Below are positions 23,438 through 31,711 of a DNA stretch of 64,000 bases, piece by piece. The stretch comes from Olsenella timonensis (GTDB lineage Bacteria > Actinomycetota > Coriobacteriia > Coriobacteriales > Atopobiaceae), in NCBI RefSeq assembly GCF_900119915.1, contig NZ_LT635455.1:1922001-1986000 (forward strand), given 5' to 3'. The notes under the pieces were generated by a model. It searched no databases. It had not been told where the DNA came from and saw only the letters and a list, made by a program, of their open reading frames with translations. The position numbers and the translations under genes are program-made. Numbering within the stretch: the first letter of the stretch is position 1; every line of letters starts with the position of its first letter.

Positions 23438-24229
23438 GTGAGCCCGCTAGAGCGCATCGAACACGGCATCGGAACGTACACCAAGGCGGAAAGGGCGGTG
23501 GCAGACTTCTTTCTCGAGCACCCGGCCGATGTCGTCGGTAGCACCATCACCTCCATCTCGGACGCCTCCGGTCTCTCAAAAACCGCCATCATGCGCATGT
23601 GCCAACGAATCGGATACAGCGGCTATGCCGAGTTCCGCTTCTCGATGGAGAAATACCTCAACGCAGTCGGCCCCGTCACTCCCGACGCCCGCAAGGGAGA
23701 GACCGTCGAATCCATGCAGCACCTGGCAGACACATATAGCTCCTACCTGCGGCGCGTTTCCGATGTCATCGACATAGACCAACTCGCCACCATGGCGCGC
23801 GGCATCTGCCAGGCGCGACGCATCAGCATCTGGGGCGTCAACCGAACCCATGAGGGCGTTATGCAGCTCTCGAACCGCCTCATGCGGCTCGGCATCTTCA
23901 ACCAGGCCTCGTCAGACATCATCACGATGGTCGACATCGCCATGATTCTTGGGAAGGGCGACCTCTGCATCGTCTTCACCATGAACGGAAGGGGAACCGA
24001 CTACGCCCCGCTCATGGACTCCATCGTTGAGCGCGGCGGCGAGGTCTACCTCATCACCATGAACCCAGAGATCGGCCTCATCAAGCACGCCACCCAGGCG
24101 GTCACCCTGCCATGGATCAGCCGCGACTATGAGTTCGGGACCCTTGAGGACCAGATCATCGTATTCATGTACCTCGAGATTCTTCTTGATGAGATCTCGA
24201 AGGTGATCGACTCCGCTGACAAGGATTAA
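23438..24229 (+). CDS. MurR/RpiR family transcriptional regulator
   Basis: 263 residues. An N-terminal HTH (~1-77) has the family signature YTKAERAVADFFLEHPADVV with SISDASGLSKTAIMRMCQRI. A C-terminal SIS domain (~110-245) would bind a phosphosugar effector (GVNRTHEGVMQLSNRLMRLG, MNGRGTDYAPLMDSIVERGG). The GTG start follows GAGGAG. It is followed by purN 84 nt downstream. Convergent to this pair lies a mannose-family PTS operon with a BtpA-like protein, whose sugar phosphate product would be a natural ligand. Control of that operon is a reasonable but untested inference. Confidence 0.9.
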   Translation: MSPLERIEHGIGTYTKAERAVADFFLEHPADVVGSTITSISDASGLSKTAIMRMCQRIGYSGYAEFRFSMEKYLNAVGPVTPDARKGETVESMQHLADTYSSYLRRVSDVIDIDQLATMARGICQARRISIWGVNRTHEGVMQLSNRLMRLGIFNQASSDIITMVDIAMILGKGDLCIVFTMNGRGTDYAPLMDSIVERGGEVYLITMNPEIGLIKHATQAVTLPWISRDYEFGTLEDQIIVFMYLEILLDEISKVIDSADKD

Positions 24230-24313
24230 CTCGGCTGAAATTTGTACCGCATCGCCTAGAACTTCCCGGAGCGCTACCATGGAGGCACCCACCTCGTAGA
24301 TGAAAGGGGCATC

Positions 24314-25066
24314 GTGGCACTTGCCAGCGAGTCGAGCACCACACTTTCCGCAGCGGGCCAGGCACCCAGTGCCCCACTGAAGATAGGCGTCCTCATCTCG
24401 GGAAGCGGGACCAACCTACAGGCAATCATCGACGGCATCAGGGACGGGCGCGTCAACGCCTCCATCGAGCTGGTCATCAGCAGCCGACCCAGCGCATATG
24501 GTCTCGTCCGCGCGCAGAGGGCCGGAATCCAGACCCTCTCGCTCTCGAAGGAGGTTTACGCAGACCCGATCGCGGCCGACCGCCTCATCGCCTCGGAGCT
24601 GCTCTCCCGTGGAGTCGAGTACGTCTTCATGGCCGGGTACATGCGGATGGTTCACGAGCCCATTCTCGAGGCGTTCCACAATCGCGTCGTCAACCTGCAT
24701 CCGGCGCTTCTGCCGAGCTTTCCGGGGGCCCACGCGATCCAGGACGCCTACGATGCGGGCGTCAAGGTCACCGGCGTGACCGTTCACTTCGCCAACGAGG
24801 TCTACGATGACGGCTCGATCATCGCCCAGCGCCCCGTGTTCGTGCAGGAGGGCTGGACCCTCGACGACCTCGAGAGCGCAATTCACGACGTCGAGCATGC
24901 ACTTTATCCCGAGGTCGTCGAGATGATTTCTGATGGGCGCGTCCGCGTCTGCGACAACGGCAAGACTCAGGTTGACGGCCTCCCCACCCAGCCGGCAAAT
25001 GTCGAGATGGACGGAACTCGCTTCGTGAGGCACGGCGTGCGCACGGCCGGCAACTTCGCGTGGTAG
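24314..25066 (+). CDS. purN: Phosphoribosylglycinamide formyltransferase
   Basis: A 250-residue enzyme transferring a formyl group from 10-formyl-THF to GAR in purine synthesis. Signature segments: KIGVLISGSGTNLQAIIDGI, then NLHPALLPSFPGAHAIQDA (catalytic Asn/His region), VTGVTVHFANEVYDDGSII and the D of the DGSI loop. An N-terminal extension of ~20 residues (Ser/Ala-rich) precedes the first strand, and a C-terminal ~35-residue extension exceeds the usual ~200-residue family length. The GTG start follows GAAAGGGG. It is separated from the other purine genes of the window, which lie at 29-43 kb on the opposite strand. Confidence 0.92.
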   Translation: MALASESSTTLSAAGQAPSAPLKIGVLISGSGTNLQAIIDGIRDGRVNASIELVISSRPSAYGLVRAQRAGIQTLSLSKEVYADPIAADRLIASELLSRGVEYVFMAGYMRMVHEPILEAFHNRVVNLHPALLPSFPGAHAIQDAYDAGVKVTGVTVHFANEVYDDGSIIAQRPVFVQEGWTLDDLESAIHDVEHALYPEVVEMISDGRVRVCDNGKTQVDGLPTQPANVEMDGTRFVRHGVRTAGNFAW

Positions 25067-25078
25067 CGGGCCCTCCTC

Positions 25079-25870
25079 CTATCCGCGCGCAGCAGAAACG
25101 AGCCGCTCGACGCGCCTGACGTCGACGGGGTTCTCGACCTCCCCGTCCCGCTTGAGGCTGCTCCCGACAATCACGGCGTCGACCCACCTCATGAACCCGC
25201 CGATGTTCTCCTCGTTTGCACCGCTCCCCAGAACCACGGGGGTGTCGCCGGCGAGGCCCCTGAACGTCTCGGCGTCCGCGATGCTCGGCGTCGACCCCGT
25301 TCTGACTCCCGTGAGAACGAGCGCGTCGGCACCGGACTCGACGGCTGCCCCAATGGAGGCCTCAACCGGCTGCGAAACGAGCGGGAACGAGTGCTTTACG
25401 TCAATGTCGGCAAATATCATGGCGGGGGCGGGATATCGGGCGCGCAGACGAGCGAGGTCGGGCGCGGTCGCCGTCGCGACCCCAAAGGAGCCCACCCGGT
25501 TCTCAACGAACGCCTCGACCCGAACGAACTGATACGCGCAGGCGTATGCCATGTCCCACTCAGCCTCGGTCCAGTTGAACTGGATGTTGATGCCAAGGGG
25601 CAAGCTGGTTCGGTCTCTCAGTCGTGTTGCGATGGCGCACATCGAGAGCAGCGTGGCAAGATCCGGCTTTGTCGAGTAGGGCACGTCGCCGAAGTTTTCC
25701 ACGATCGCCGCGTCAGCGCCGCCGCGCTCGAGGGCCTCGAGGTCGCGCGCCGCCCGGTCGAAGACCCCCTCGATGCTGCCCGAGAATCCCGGAGCACCGG
25801 GAAGCGGGGCCAGGTGCACCATCCCGATGATCGGCCGCATCGAGAAGAACTCACGTGCCTCGTCTCTCAT
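25079..25870 (-). CDS. BtpA/SgcQ family protein
   Basis: A 263-residue TIM-barrel-like protein of the BtpA family (named from photosystem I biogenesis protein BtpA; the SgcQ homologue sits in an E. coli PTS operon). Recognisable segments: RPIIGMVHLAPLPGAPGFSG, GADAAIVENFGDVPYS, SLPLGINIQFNWTEAE, FADIDVKHSFPL, DALVLTGVRTGS, and PVVLGSGANEENIG. The ATG at 25870 has AGGAGGAA 7 nt upstream. It is the last gene of the PTS operon and ends 12 nt from the convergent purN stop. In PTS context it probably acts on a phosphorylated sugar; no reaction is established. Confidence 0.88.
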   Translation of the reverse strand: MRDEAREFFSMRPIIGMVHLAPLPGAPGFSGSIEGVFDRAARDLEALERGGADAAIVENFGDVPYSTKPDLATLLSMCAIATRLRDRTSLPLGINIQFNWTEAEWDMAYACAYQFVRVEAFVENRVGSFGVATATAPDLARLRARYPAPAMIFADIDVKHSFPLVSQPVEASIGAAVESGADALVLTGVRTGSTPSIADAETFRGLAGDTPVVLGSGANEENIGGFMRWVDAVIVGSSLKRDGEVENPVDVRRVERLVSAARG

Positions 25871-25892
25871 CAGTGTTCCTCCTAACATAGGC

Positions 25893-25927
25893 TGGCCGGC
25901 CGCTCCCAGACAGGCGAGGGCCGGCCG
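25893..25927. other. GC-rich hairpin between amidohydrolase and BtpA genes
   Basis: TGGCCGGC (25893-25900) and GCCGGCC (25920-25926) form an intercistronic stem. It may attenuate or stabilise the 3' cistron of the operon. Confidence 0.5.
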
Positions 25928-25932
25928 TTGTG

Positions 25933-26673
25933 CTAGAGCAGTCCCCAGAGCCTGAGCGCGTTGGTCCGGAAGATCTTCTCCCGGTCCTCGTCGGAAAGGT
26001 CGTAGGGCTCGAACTTCACCAGCTCGCTCCCCGGGTACTTGTACGGCCAGTCGGTCGCCCAGATGATTCGGTCGGGGCCAAGGTCCTCGAGGGCCTTCTC
26101 CATCACCTGAATCTCAACTTGCCCCGCCGTGTCCACGTACACGTTTGGGAGCCTTTTCGCGCACTCCACGCAGCCGTATCCGTAGTCGAGATAGCCGATG
26201 TGAGCAAACACGAACGTGACCTTGGGATGACGTTCCGCAACCATCGCCCACTGCTGGGGCAGGGAGAGCGGTGGCGTTCCCGTGTGAGTAAGAACGGGGA
26301 CCCCGTAGGGCTCTATTGCGTCGATTATCCCGTCGAGCGCAGAGTTGTTGTCGGGAAAGTACCCGTGCTTCCACGAGTGGAACTTCACCCCGCGCATTCC
26401 GTCGACCGAGAGGCATCGGTTCACTTCGTCGATCGCCTTGGGGTCGCGCGGGTTGATATAGGCGAAGCCCGTGATTCGATCGGGGTGAAGGCGCACCGCC
26501 TCCATGACGCGGTCGTTCAGGGGTCCCGTCTCGACGCCGTTCAGGATTGAGAGCCCGCTGCGCTCGATCCCGAACTTGTCCATCGAGGCGAGGAGGTCGT
26601 CGACCGTGTACGAGTCTCCCTTGCTGCTCTTGCCCATGTGCACATGAAAATCGATGATGCGTGTGTCAGACAT
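25933..26673 (-). CDS. Amidohydrolase-2 family metal-dependent hydrolase
   Basis: 246 residues, TIM-barrel hydrolase of the amidohydrolase_2 (decarboxylase/lactonase-like) group. The metal site pattern is visible: IDFHVHMG near the N-terminus, GVKFHSW, PVLTHTG, VFAHIGY and the late Asp in IIWATDWPYKY. The ATG at 26673 has GGGAGGG upstream. It lies 33 nt after the IID gene. Within a PTS operon it could open a lactone or hydrolyse a modified sugar imported by the permease. A substrate cannot be read from sequence. Confidence 0.88.
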   Translation of the reverse strand: MSDTRIIDFHVHMGKSSKGDSYTVDDLLASMDKFGIERSGLSILNGVETGPLNDRVMEAVRLHPDRITGFAYINPRDPKAIDEVNRCLSVDGMRGVKFHSWKHGYFPDNNSALDGIIDAIEPYGVPVLTHTGTPPLSLPQQWAMVAERHPKVTFVFAHIGYLDYGYGCVECAKRLPNVYVDTAGQVEIQVMEKALEDLGPDRIIWATDWPYKYPGSELVKFEPYDLSDEDREKIFRTNALRLWGLL

Positions 26674-26706
26674 GCCATCCCTCCCGACTTGCAATCGTTC
26701 GCATGA

Positions 26707-27528
26707 CTAGAACAGGCCGACGGCCGTGCCCGCGACACCGGCGACCATCAGCAGAAGCATGAGCGCGACGGGCGAGATCTTGGTCCTGCGGAGCAGCGTG
26801 TACACCCCGAGAACCAGCAGGAGCGGCAGCAGGCACGGGAACATCCCGTCGAGGGCGGACTGAATCGTCACGAAGTCCTCGCCGCTCCCGTAGCCCAAGC
26901 CGCTGCTCAGGGCGAGAGAGACGATACTCGGCGTGAACCCGCCGATGACCACGAACGCCGCCACGGACGCGAGCTCTCCGATCTTGTCTATCAGCCCCGA
27001 CTTCTGCATGTCGGTCACGAGAGACACGCCGCGCCGGTACCCCTCGAACACGCCGAGGTAGCGGACGCCGACCGTGATGACGGCCATGACGGCCAGGAAC
27101 AGCAGCGGCCCCATGATGCTCCCCGCCTGGGCAAGCGAGCATGCGATGCCGGCGACGATGGGTCGCGCGGTGCCGTTGATGAGCGAGTCACCGAGGGCGG
27201 CGAGCGGGCCCATGAGCGCGATCTTCACTTCGTTGACCGAGCTCGGATCGAGGTCGCCCTCGGTCGCGATGCGCTCCTCCATGGCGGCGGCAACTCCCAC
27301 CGGAATCGCGGACACCATCGGCTGGGTCAGAAAGAGCTGCATGTGTCGGTCAATGGCCTGAGCCCGCTCCTCAGGAGTCTCGTAGTACTTGTTGATGATG
27401 GGGCGCATGGCCGTCGTGAATCCCATGCACTGCTGTCGCTCGAAGTTCAGGGCGCTGCGAATGAAGATCTGCCCACGGAAGATTTTCCACAGATCCTGCC
27501 TGGTGAGCTTCTGGTCGGTGTTCTTCAT
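26707..27528 (-). CDS. PTS mannose/sorbose-family IID component
   Basis: 273 residues. The N-terminal half has the family landmarks LTRQDLWKIFRGQIFIRSAL, NFERQQCMGFTTAMRPIINK and MVSAIPVGVAAAMEERIATE, with GPLAALGDSLINGTARPI. Membrane helices follow (PLLFLAVMAVITVGVRYLG, VAAFVVIGGF, LLPLLLVLGVYTLL, VALMLLLMVAGVAGTAVGLF). It forms the translocation complex with IIC, whose gene ends 3 nt before it. Specificity (mannose, fructose, sorbose, amino sugar or other) is not determinable by eye. Confidence 0.93.
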   Translation of the reverse strand: MKNTDQKLTRQDLWKIFRGQIFIRSALNFERQQCMGFTTAMRPIINKYYETPEERAQAIDRHMQLFLTQPMVSAIPVGVAAAMEERIATEGDLDPSSVNEVKIALMGPLAALGDSLINGTARPIVAGIACSLAQAGSIMGPLLFLAVMAVITVGVRYLGVFEGYRRGVSLVTDMQKSGLIDKIGELASVAAFVVIGGFTPSIVSLALSSGLGYGSGEDFVTIQSALDGMFPCLLPLLLVLGVYTLLRRTKISPVALMLLLMVAGVAGTAVGLF

Positions 27529-27531
27529 GGC

Positions 27532-28302
27532 CTAGTCCTCCTCGTCCTCGTATTCGAGCTCGGGTCGCTCGTCCCTCGCGCTCGTGAAGTAGTTGTGCAG
27601 GAACACCGCTGCCACGGCCACGAGGCCGACGCCGATCATGTTGATGCCGAGGAAGGCGGCGAACACGAACCCGATGACGAAGTAGGGCCAGAGACTCTTG
27701 TTGGTGATGGACTGAAGCAGAATGGCGAGTCCGACGGCGCCGATCATGCCGCCACCGACATTGAGGCCGTCGATGAGCCAGGTCGGCATCGCGTCGATGA
27801 TGGTCTGGACGTAGCTCGCCCCGAAGTAGACGGCCAGGAACGTGGGCACACCGTAGAACAGGAAGTTGAAGAGCAGGGCGATCTTGTTGACCTTGCAGAT
27901 GGCGTCAACGTCGCCGCGAGCCGTATAGCGGTCCGCTATGTGAAGGAGCGCGACGTTGACGACGGTCATCTGGAGCGTGGTCACGATCTGCCCGATGAGG
28001 GCCACGGGCAGGGCGGTTGCCACAGCGAGCTCGGTATTGCCCCCAGCGGCACATGCCAGCGCCGTCGCGATGCCCGCCGCGAGCGTCGGGTCGGGCGGAA
28101 CCGCCGTTCCCACGAACACCGTGGCGAGGAACATGAGCTCGACCATGGCGCCGACAATGAGTCCGGTCTGCAGGTCTCCGCAGATGAGCCCCACCACGGG
28201 ACCGGTGATGATGGGTCGAGTCGTCTGAAGCTGGATCGTCTGCTCGTCGATGAGGCCCCAGGTTACCCAGAGCGCCACGAGGAGCGCAGTTGTCACTGAC
28301 AT
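27532..28302 (-). CDS. PTS mannose/sorbose-family IIC component
   Basis: A 256-residue membrane permease subunit. Typical segments: LIDEQTIQLQTTRPIITGPV, GLICGDLQTGLIVGAMVELM, GTAVPPDPTLAAGIATALA and the repeated helices to the acidic C-terminus (ERPELEYEDEED). The ATG at 28302 follows GAGAGGAGA. It lies between IIB (54 nt upstream, with a hairpin) and IID (3 nt downstream). Together these form the membrane part of the mannose-class PTS. Confidence 0.94.
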   Translation of the reverse strand: MSVTTALLVALWVTWGLIDEQTIQLQTTRPIITGPVVGLICGDLQTGLIVGAMVELMFLATVFVGTAVPPDPTLAAGIATALACAAGGNTELAVATALPVALIGQIVTTLQMTVVNVALLHIADRYTARGDVDAICKVNKIALLFNFLFYGVPTFLAVYFGASYVQTIIDAMPTWLIDGLNVGGGMIGAVGLAILLQSITNKSLWPYFVIGFVFAAFLGINMIGVGLVAVAAVFLHNYFTSARDERPELEYEDEED

Positions 28303-28331
28303 GGTTCTCCTCTCACTTTGATGAGCGTCCT

Positions 28332-28350
28332 CGACGGGCGTCGCCCGTCG
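28332..28350. other. Perfect palindrome between IIB and IIC
   Basis: CGACGGGCG (28332-28340) and CGCCCGTCG (28342-28350) around one T, 6 nt downstream of the IIB stop. It likely tunes the relative expression of cytoplasmic and membrane subunits. Confidence 0.6.
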
Positions 28351-28356
28351 GCGCCG

Positions 28357-28842
28357 TCACTTCCTGCCAATCAGGTGGAACAGCTCCTCCTTCCGCTCCG
28401 TCGGGACCACCTGCACCTCGAGCGCGATGCCGCGCTCGCGCAACTGCTCGAAGCGGCGTATGTCCTCCTCGTCGAGGAACACGGACTTGAAGTACTGGGT
28501 TTTGCCAGGCGCGGCGCTCACGTTTCCGACGTTGATCTCGTCGGGAACCACACCCGCGTCCACAAGCGCGATCGCTCCCTCCACGTCACGCAGAATGAGC
28601 AGGACCTTCGTCACGTCCGTCTCCGGATCGAGGAGGTACTTCGCGGCCTTCGCCACCGGAAGCACCTTGAGCCTCACGCCCTTGGGCGTTGCCATGCGAA
28701 GCAGGCTCTTTCTCAGTTCGTCTTTGGCCGCCGCGTCATCGGCGACGACGATGGTGCCCGCGCCGACTGAGGTAATCCACGCATGAACGATTTGGCCGTG
28801 GATGAGTCGGTCGTCAATCCTCACGTGCGCGATCTTCTCCAT
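28357..28842 (-). CDS. PTS mannose/sorbose-family IIB component
   Basis: A 161-residue phosphocarrier. The phosphorylated His15 lies in VRIDDRLIHGQIVHAW. Further family segments: IVVADDAAAKDELRKSLLRM, KVLLILRDVEGAIALVDAGV and NVGNVSAAPGKTQY. The ATG at 28842 has GAGGGGAGA upstream. It is the first gene of the operon. No IIA domain is fused or encoded nearby, so phosphate must come from a IIA elsewhere in the genome. The intergenic region upstream (to 28976) is AT-rich and presumably holds the promoter. Confidence 0.93.
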   Translation of the reverse strand: MEKIAHVRIDDRLIHGQIVHAWITSVGAGTIVVADDAAAKDELRKSLLRMATPKGVRLKVLPVAKAAKYLLDPETDVTKVLLILRDVEGAIALVDAGVVPDEINVGNVSAAPGKTQYFKSVFLDEEDIRRFEQLRERGIALEVQVVPTERKEELFHLIGRK

Positions 28843-28976
28843 AGCACTCTCCCCTCGTAGTGACTCCGTCACGCAAAGAATCCGCAAGACAGACTCTAGC
28901 CAAGGGTTTGTGCTGGGAAATCAGCGGGTAAGGTTAATGGTATTTATTTCGTCGTGAGTGGTATTTTTTTCAGAAT

Positions 28977-29030
28977 AGTGGACAGCCGTTTGCCCCGGAG
29001 TCTCGTCGAGCCGGGGAGGCTCTGTCCACT
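28977..29030. repeat. Interrupted inverted-repeat element
   Basis: Outer arms AGTGGACAG (28977-28985) and CTGTCCACT (29022-29030) and inner arms CCCCGG/CCGGGG flank a 12-nt apex. On the minus strand, downstream of purM, no U-run follows (it is A-rich), so it does not look like an intrinsic terminator. It resembles the other arm-loop-arm elements in layout. Confidence 0.7.
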
Positions 29031-29070
29031 CCGCGCGACTTAGCGGGAGGAGGGCACGAGAACCCCTATC

Positions 29071-30150
29071 CTAGCGCACATCGTCGTAGACCACCCTTCC
29101 GGTGCCGGCGACGCACTCGCCCATCACGAAGCTCTCCAGCCCCTGCTCGGCGAGAAGCCCGCGCACGCGCTCCACGTCCTCGGGGGCGCAGATGACGCTC
29201 ATGCCCACGCCCATGTTGAACGTGCGGTACGCCTCCTCGAGCGTGAGCCCCGCCGCGCGGATCATGTAGCTGATGACGGGCGGCACGTCCCACGCGGGGC
29301 CGTCCTCGCCGCCGCGGTAGACCAGCGCGTCGAGCCCCTCGGGCATCGCGCGGTCGAGGTTCTCGGTGATGCCGCCGCCGGTGATGTGCGCCATCGCGTG
29401 CACGGGCGCGCCGGCGCGCAGCGCGGCGAGCAGCTGCCCGGCGTAGATCCTCGTCGGGCGCATCACGGCGTCCGCGAGCGACTCCCCGCCCAGCTCGTCG
29501 AGCGGCGTCTCCAGCTCCTCGACGCCGCGTCCCTCGATGGCCACCTTGCGCACGAGCGAGTAGCCGTTGGAGTGGATGCCGGAGCTCGGCAGGCCCAGGA
29601 TGACGTCGCCCTCGCGGACGAGCTCCGGCCCCAGCAGCTTGGGTCGGTCCACGACGCCCACCACGAAGCCGGCGAGGTCGTAGTCGTCGGCGGCCATGAC
29701 GCCGGGGTGCTCGGCCATCTCGCCGCCCACGAGCGCGCAGCCGGACTTGCGGCACCCCTCGGCGATGCCGCCCACGATCTTGGCCACGTGCTCGGCGCGC
29801 AGCTTGCCGATGGCGACGTAGTCCAGGAAGAACAGCGGCTCGGCGCCCATCGGGACGATGTCGTCCACACACATGGCGACGAGGTCCTCGCCCACGGTCT
29901 CGTGACGGTCCAGCAGCTGCGCGATGGCCAGCTTGGTCCCCACGCCGTCGGTGCCGGACACCAGGATCGGGTCCTCCATGCCCTTGAGCGCAGCCGCCGA
30001 GAAGCACGACCCAAAGCCGCCCAGCCCGCCGATGACCTCCGGTCGGCTGGTGGTCGCCACCGCCGCCTTGATCGCGTCGACGGCGCGCGCGCCCTCGGCT
30101 GTGTCCACGCCGGCGTCTGCGTAGCTCACGTGCTTGGTGTTCTCGGCCAT
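29071..30150 (-). CDS. purM: Phosphoribosylformylglycinamidine cyclo-ligase
   Basis: 359 residues, AIR synthetase closing the imidazole ring in an ATP-dependent step. Signatures: SYADAGVDTAEGARAVDAIK at the start, VSGTDGVGTKLAIAQ, VDDIVPMGAEPLFFLDYVA, CALVGGEMAEHPG, GLPSSGIHSNGYSLVR and ITGGGITENLDRAMP. Length is normal for the family. The start at 30150 has AAAGGACC upstream. It is the last gene of purE-srtB-purF-purM, 90 nt after purF. Confidence 0.96.
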   Translation of the reverse strand: MAENTKHVSYADAGVDTAEGARAVDAIKAAVATTSRPEVIGGLGGFGSCFSAAALKGMEDPILVSGTDGVGTKLAIAQLLDRHETVGEDLVAMCVDDIVPMGAEPLFFLDYVAIGKLRAEHVAKIVGGIAEGCRKSGCALVGGEMAEHPGVMAADDYDLAGFVVGVVDRPKLLGPELVREGDVILGLPSSGIHSNGYSLVRKVAIEGRGVEELETPLDELGGESLADAVMRPTRIYAGQLLAALRAGAPVHAMAHITGGGITENLDRAMPEGLDALVYRGGEDGPAWDVPPVISYMIRAAGLTLEEAYRTFNMGVGMSVICAPEDVERVRGLLAEQGLESFVMGECVAGTGRVVYDDVR

Positions 30151-30240
30151 CTTGGTCCTTTCTGTAGACGGGCGGGCGTGTCGGCGGGGCCGCGGAGCGG
30201 CGGCGTGCGCCGCCCGTGCGCCCCGGGGAGCCCGCCCCCA

Positions 30241-31665
30241 CTATACGGGAATCTGGTCCGGCTCAAAGCCGGGCAGGAACCGCTCCTCCCAGTACGCGCG
30301 CGGTATCTCCACCGGGTAGGAGCCCGTGAAGCACGCCGTGCAGTAGCCGTCGGGCGGCACGCAGTCGAGCAGCCCCTCGATGGAGAGGAAGCCCACGGAG
30401 TCGGCCTCGATGTGGGCGCGAATCTCCTCGAGCGACATCCGCGCGGCGATGAGCTGGTCCTGGCTGCCGGTGTCTATGCCGTAGAAGCACGGCCACACGA
30501 CCTTGGGCGAGGCCGAGCGCACATGGACCTCCGTCGCCCCGGCGGCCTTGAGCATGCGCACGATCTGACGGCTGGTGGTGCCGCGGACGATGGAGTCGTC
30601 CACCATCACGAGGCGCTTGCCGCGCACCACGTCCGGCAGGGCGTTGAGCTTGAGGCGAACGCCCATCTGGCGCAGCTCCTGCGTGGGCTGGATGAAGGTC
30701 CGGGCGACGTAGCGGTTCTTGATGAGGCCCGTCCCGAAGGGAATCCCCAGCTCCTGGGCAAAGCCCTCGGCAGCGGGCGTGCCGGAGTCCGGCACGGAGA
30801 TCACGAGGTCAGCCTCCACGGGCGTCTCGCGCGCGAGGCGCCGGCCCATGTTGTGGCGCATGAGGTAGAAGCTGGAGCCGCGCGCCACCGAGTCGGGTCG
30901 CGAGAAGTACACGTGCTCGAAGATGCAGTTGGCGCGCTCCTCCGCCGGGCAGCCGCGCTCCGAGCGGATCCCGTCGTCGGAGATGCGCACGATCTCCCCG
31001 GGCTCTATCTCGCGCACGAAGGTGGCGCCGGAGATGTCCAGCGCGCAGGTCTCGCTCGCCACGACCCAGCCGTCGTCCCCGAGCCGACCCAGCACCAGCG
31101 GGCGGATGCCGTGCGGGTCGCGAAAGGCGTAGAGCGCGTTCTCGCGCACGAGCACGATGGCGTAGCCGCCCTCCAGCATGCGCATCGTGTGCGCGATGCC
31201 CGAGCGGAGCCGCCCGCCGCGCTGCGTGAAGTAGCCGATGAGCTTGGCCGCCACCTCGGAGTCGGTGTTCGAGCGGAAGGGGATGCCCATCTCGATGAGC
31301 TCGCGGCGCAGCACGTCGAAGTTCACCAGCGTGCCGTTGTGCGCCAGCGCGATGATCACGTCGTTGATCGTGGAGAGGTGCGGCTGCGCGGACTCCCAGC
31401 CCTTTGCCCCCGCCGTGCCGTAGCGGCAGTGCCCGCAGGCAACCTTGCCCGGCATGGCGGAGAGGTCGGCGTCGGAGAAGACCTGCGCCACCAGGCCCAG
31501 GTCCTTGCGCACCAGCACCGTGTGGCCGTTGCCCACGGCGATGCCCGCGGACTCCTGGCCGCGGTGCTGCAGGGCCCGCAGCGCAAAGTAGGTGATCCTG
31601 GCAACGTCGCGACCGGGCGCCCACACGCCGAAGACGCCGCACTCCTCGTGGAGGTTCTCGCTCAT
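30241..31665 (-). CDS. purF: Amidophosphoribosyltransferase
   Basis: 474 residues, committing step of purine synthesis (PRPP + Gln to phosphoribosylamine). The catalytic Cys is residue 9 (EECGVFGVW), exposed after removal of a short propeptide as in the Bacillus-type enzyme. Glutaminase residues: ALQHRGQESAGIAV, GHCRYGTAG and AHNGTLVN. The PRPP loop is LVMVDDSIVRGTTSRQIV. Cys residues in CPAEERANC and PPDGYCTACFTG fit the 4Fe-4S class. Start at 31665; 46 nt separate it from the sortase stop upstream. Confidence 0.96.
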   Translation of the reverse strand: MSENLHEECGVFGVWAPGRDVARITYFALRALQHRGQESAGIAVGNGHTVLVRKDLGLVAQVFSDADLSAMPGKVACGHCRYGTAGAKGWESAQPHLSTINDVIIALAHNGTLVNFDVLRRELIEMGIPFRSNTDSEVAAKLIGYFTQRGGRLRSGIAHTMRMLEGGYAIVLVRENALYAFRDPHGIRPLVLGRLGDDGWVVASETCALDISGATFVREIEPGEIVRISDDGIRSERGCPAEERANCIFEHVYFSRPDSVARGSSFYLMRHNMGRRLARETPVEADLVISVPDSGTPAAEGFAQELGIPFGTGLIKNRYVARTFIQPTQELRQMGVRLKLNALPDVVRGKRLVMVDDSIVRGTTSRQIVRMLKAAGATEVHVRSASPKVVWPCFYGIDTGSQDQLIAARMSLEEIRAHIEADSVGFLSIEGLLDCVPPDGYCTACFTGSYPVEIPRAYWEERFLPGFEPDQIPV

Positions 31666-31711
31666 CCGGTTCCTCTCTGCGCGCTGGCGCCGACGGCGCG
31701 GCCGCCGGGCG

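Noticed and set aside
28977-29030. Intrinsic terminator of purM
   Set aside because: The stem is good, but the minus-strand sequence after it is A-rich with no U-run.
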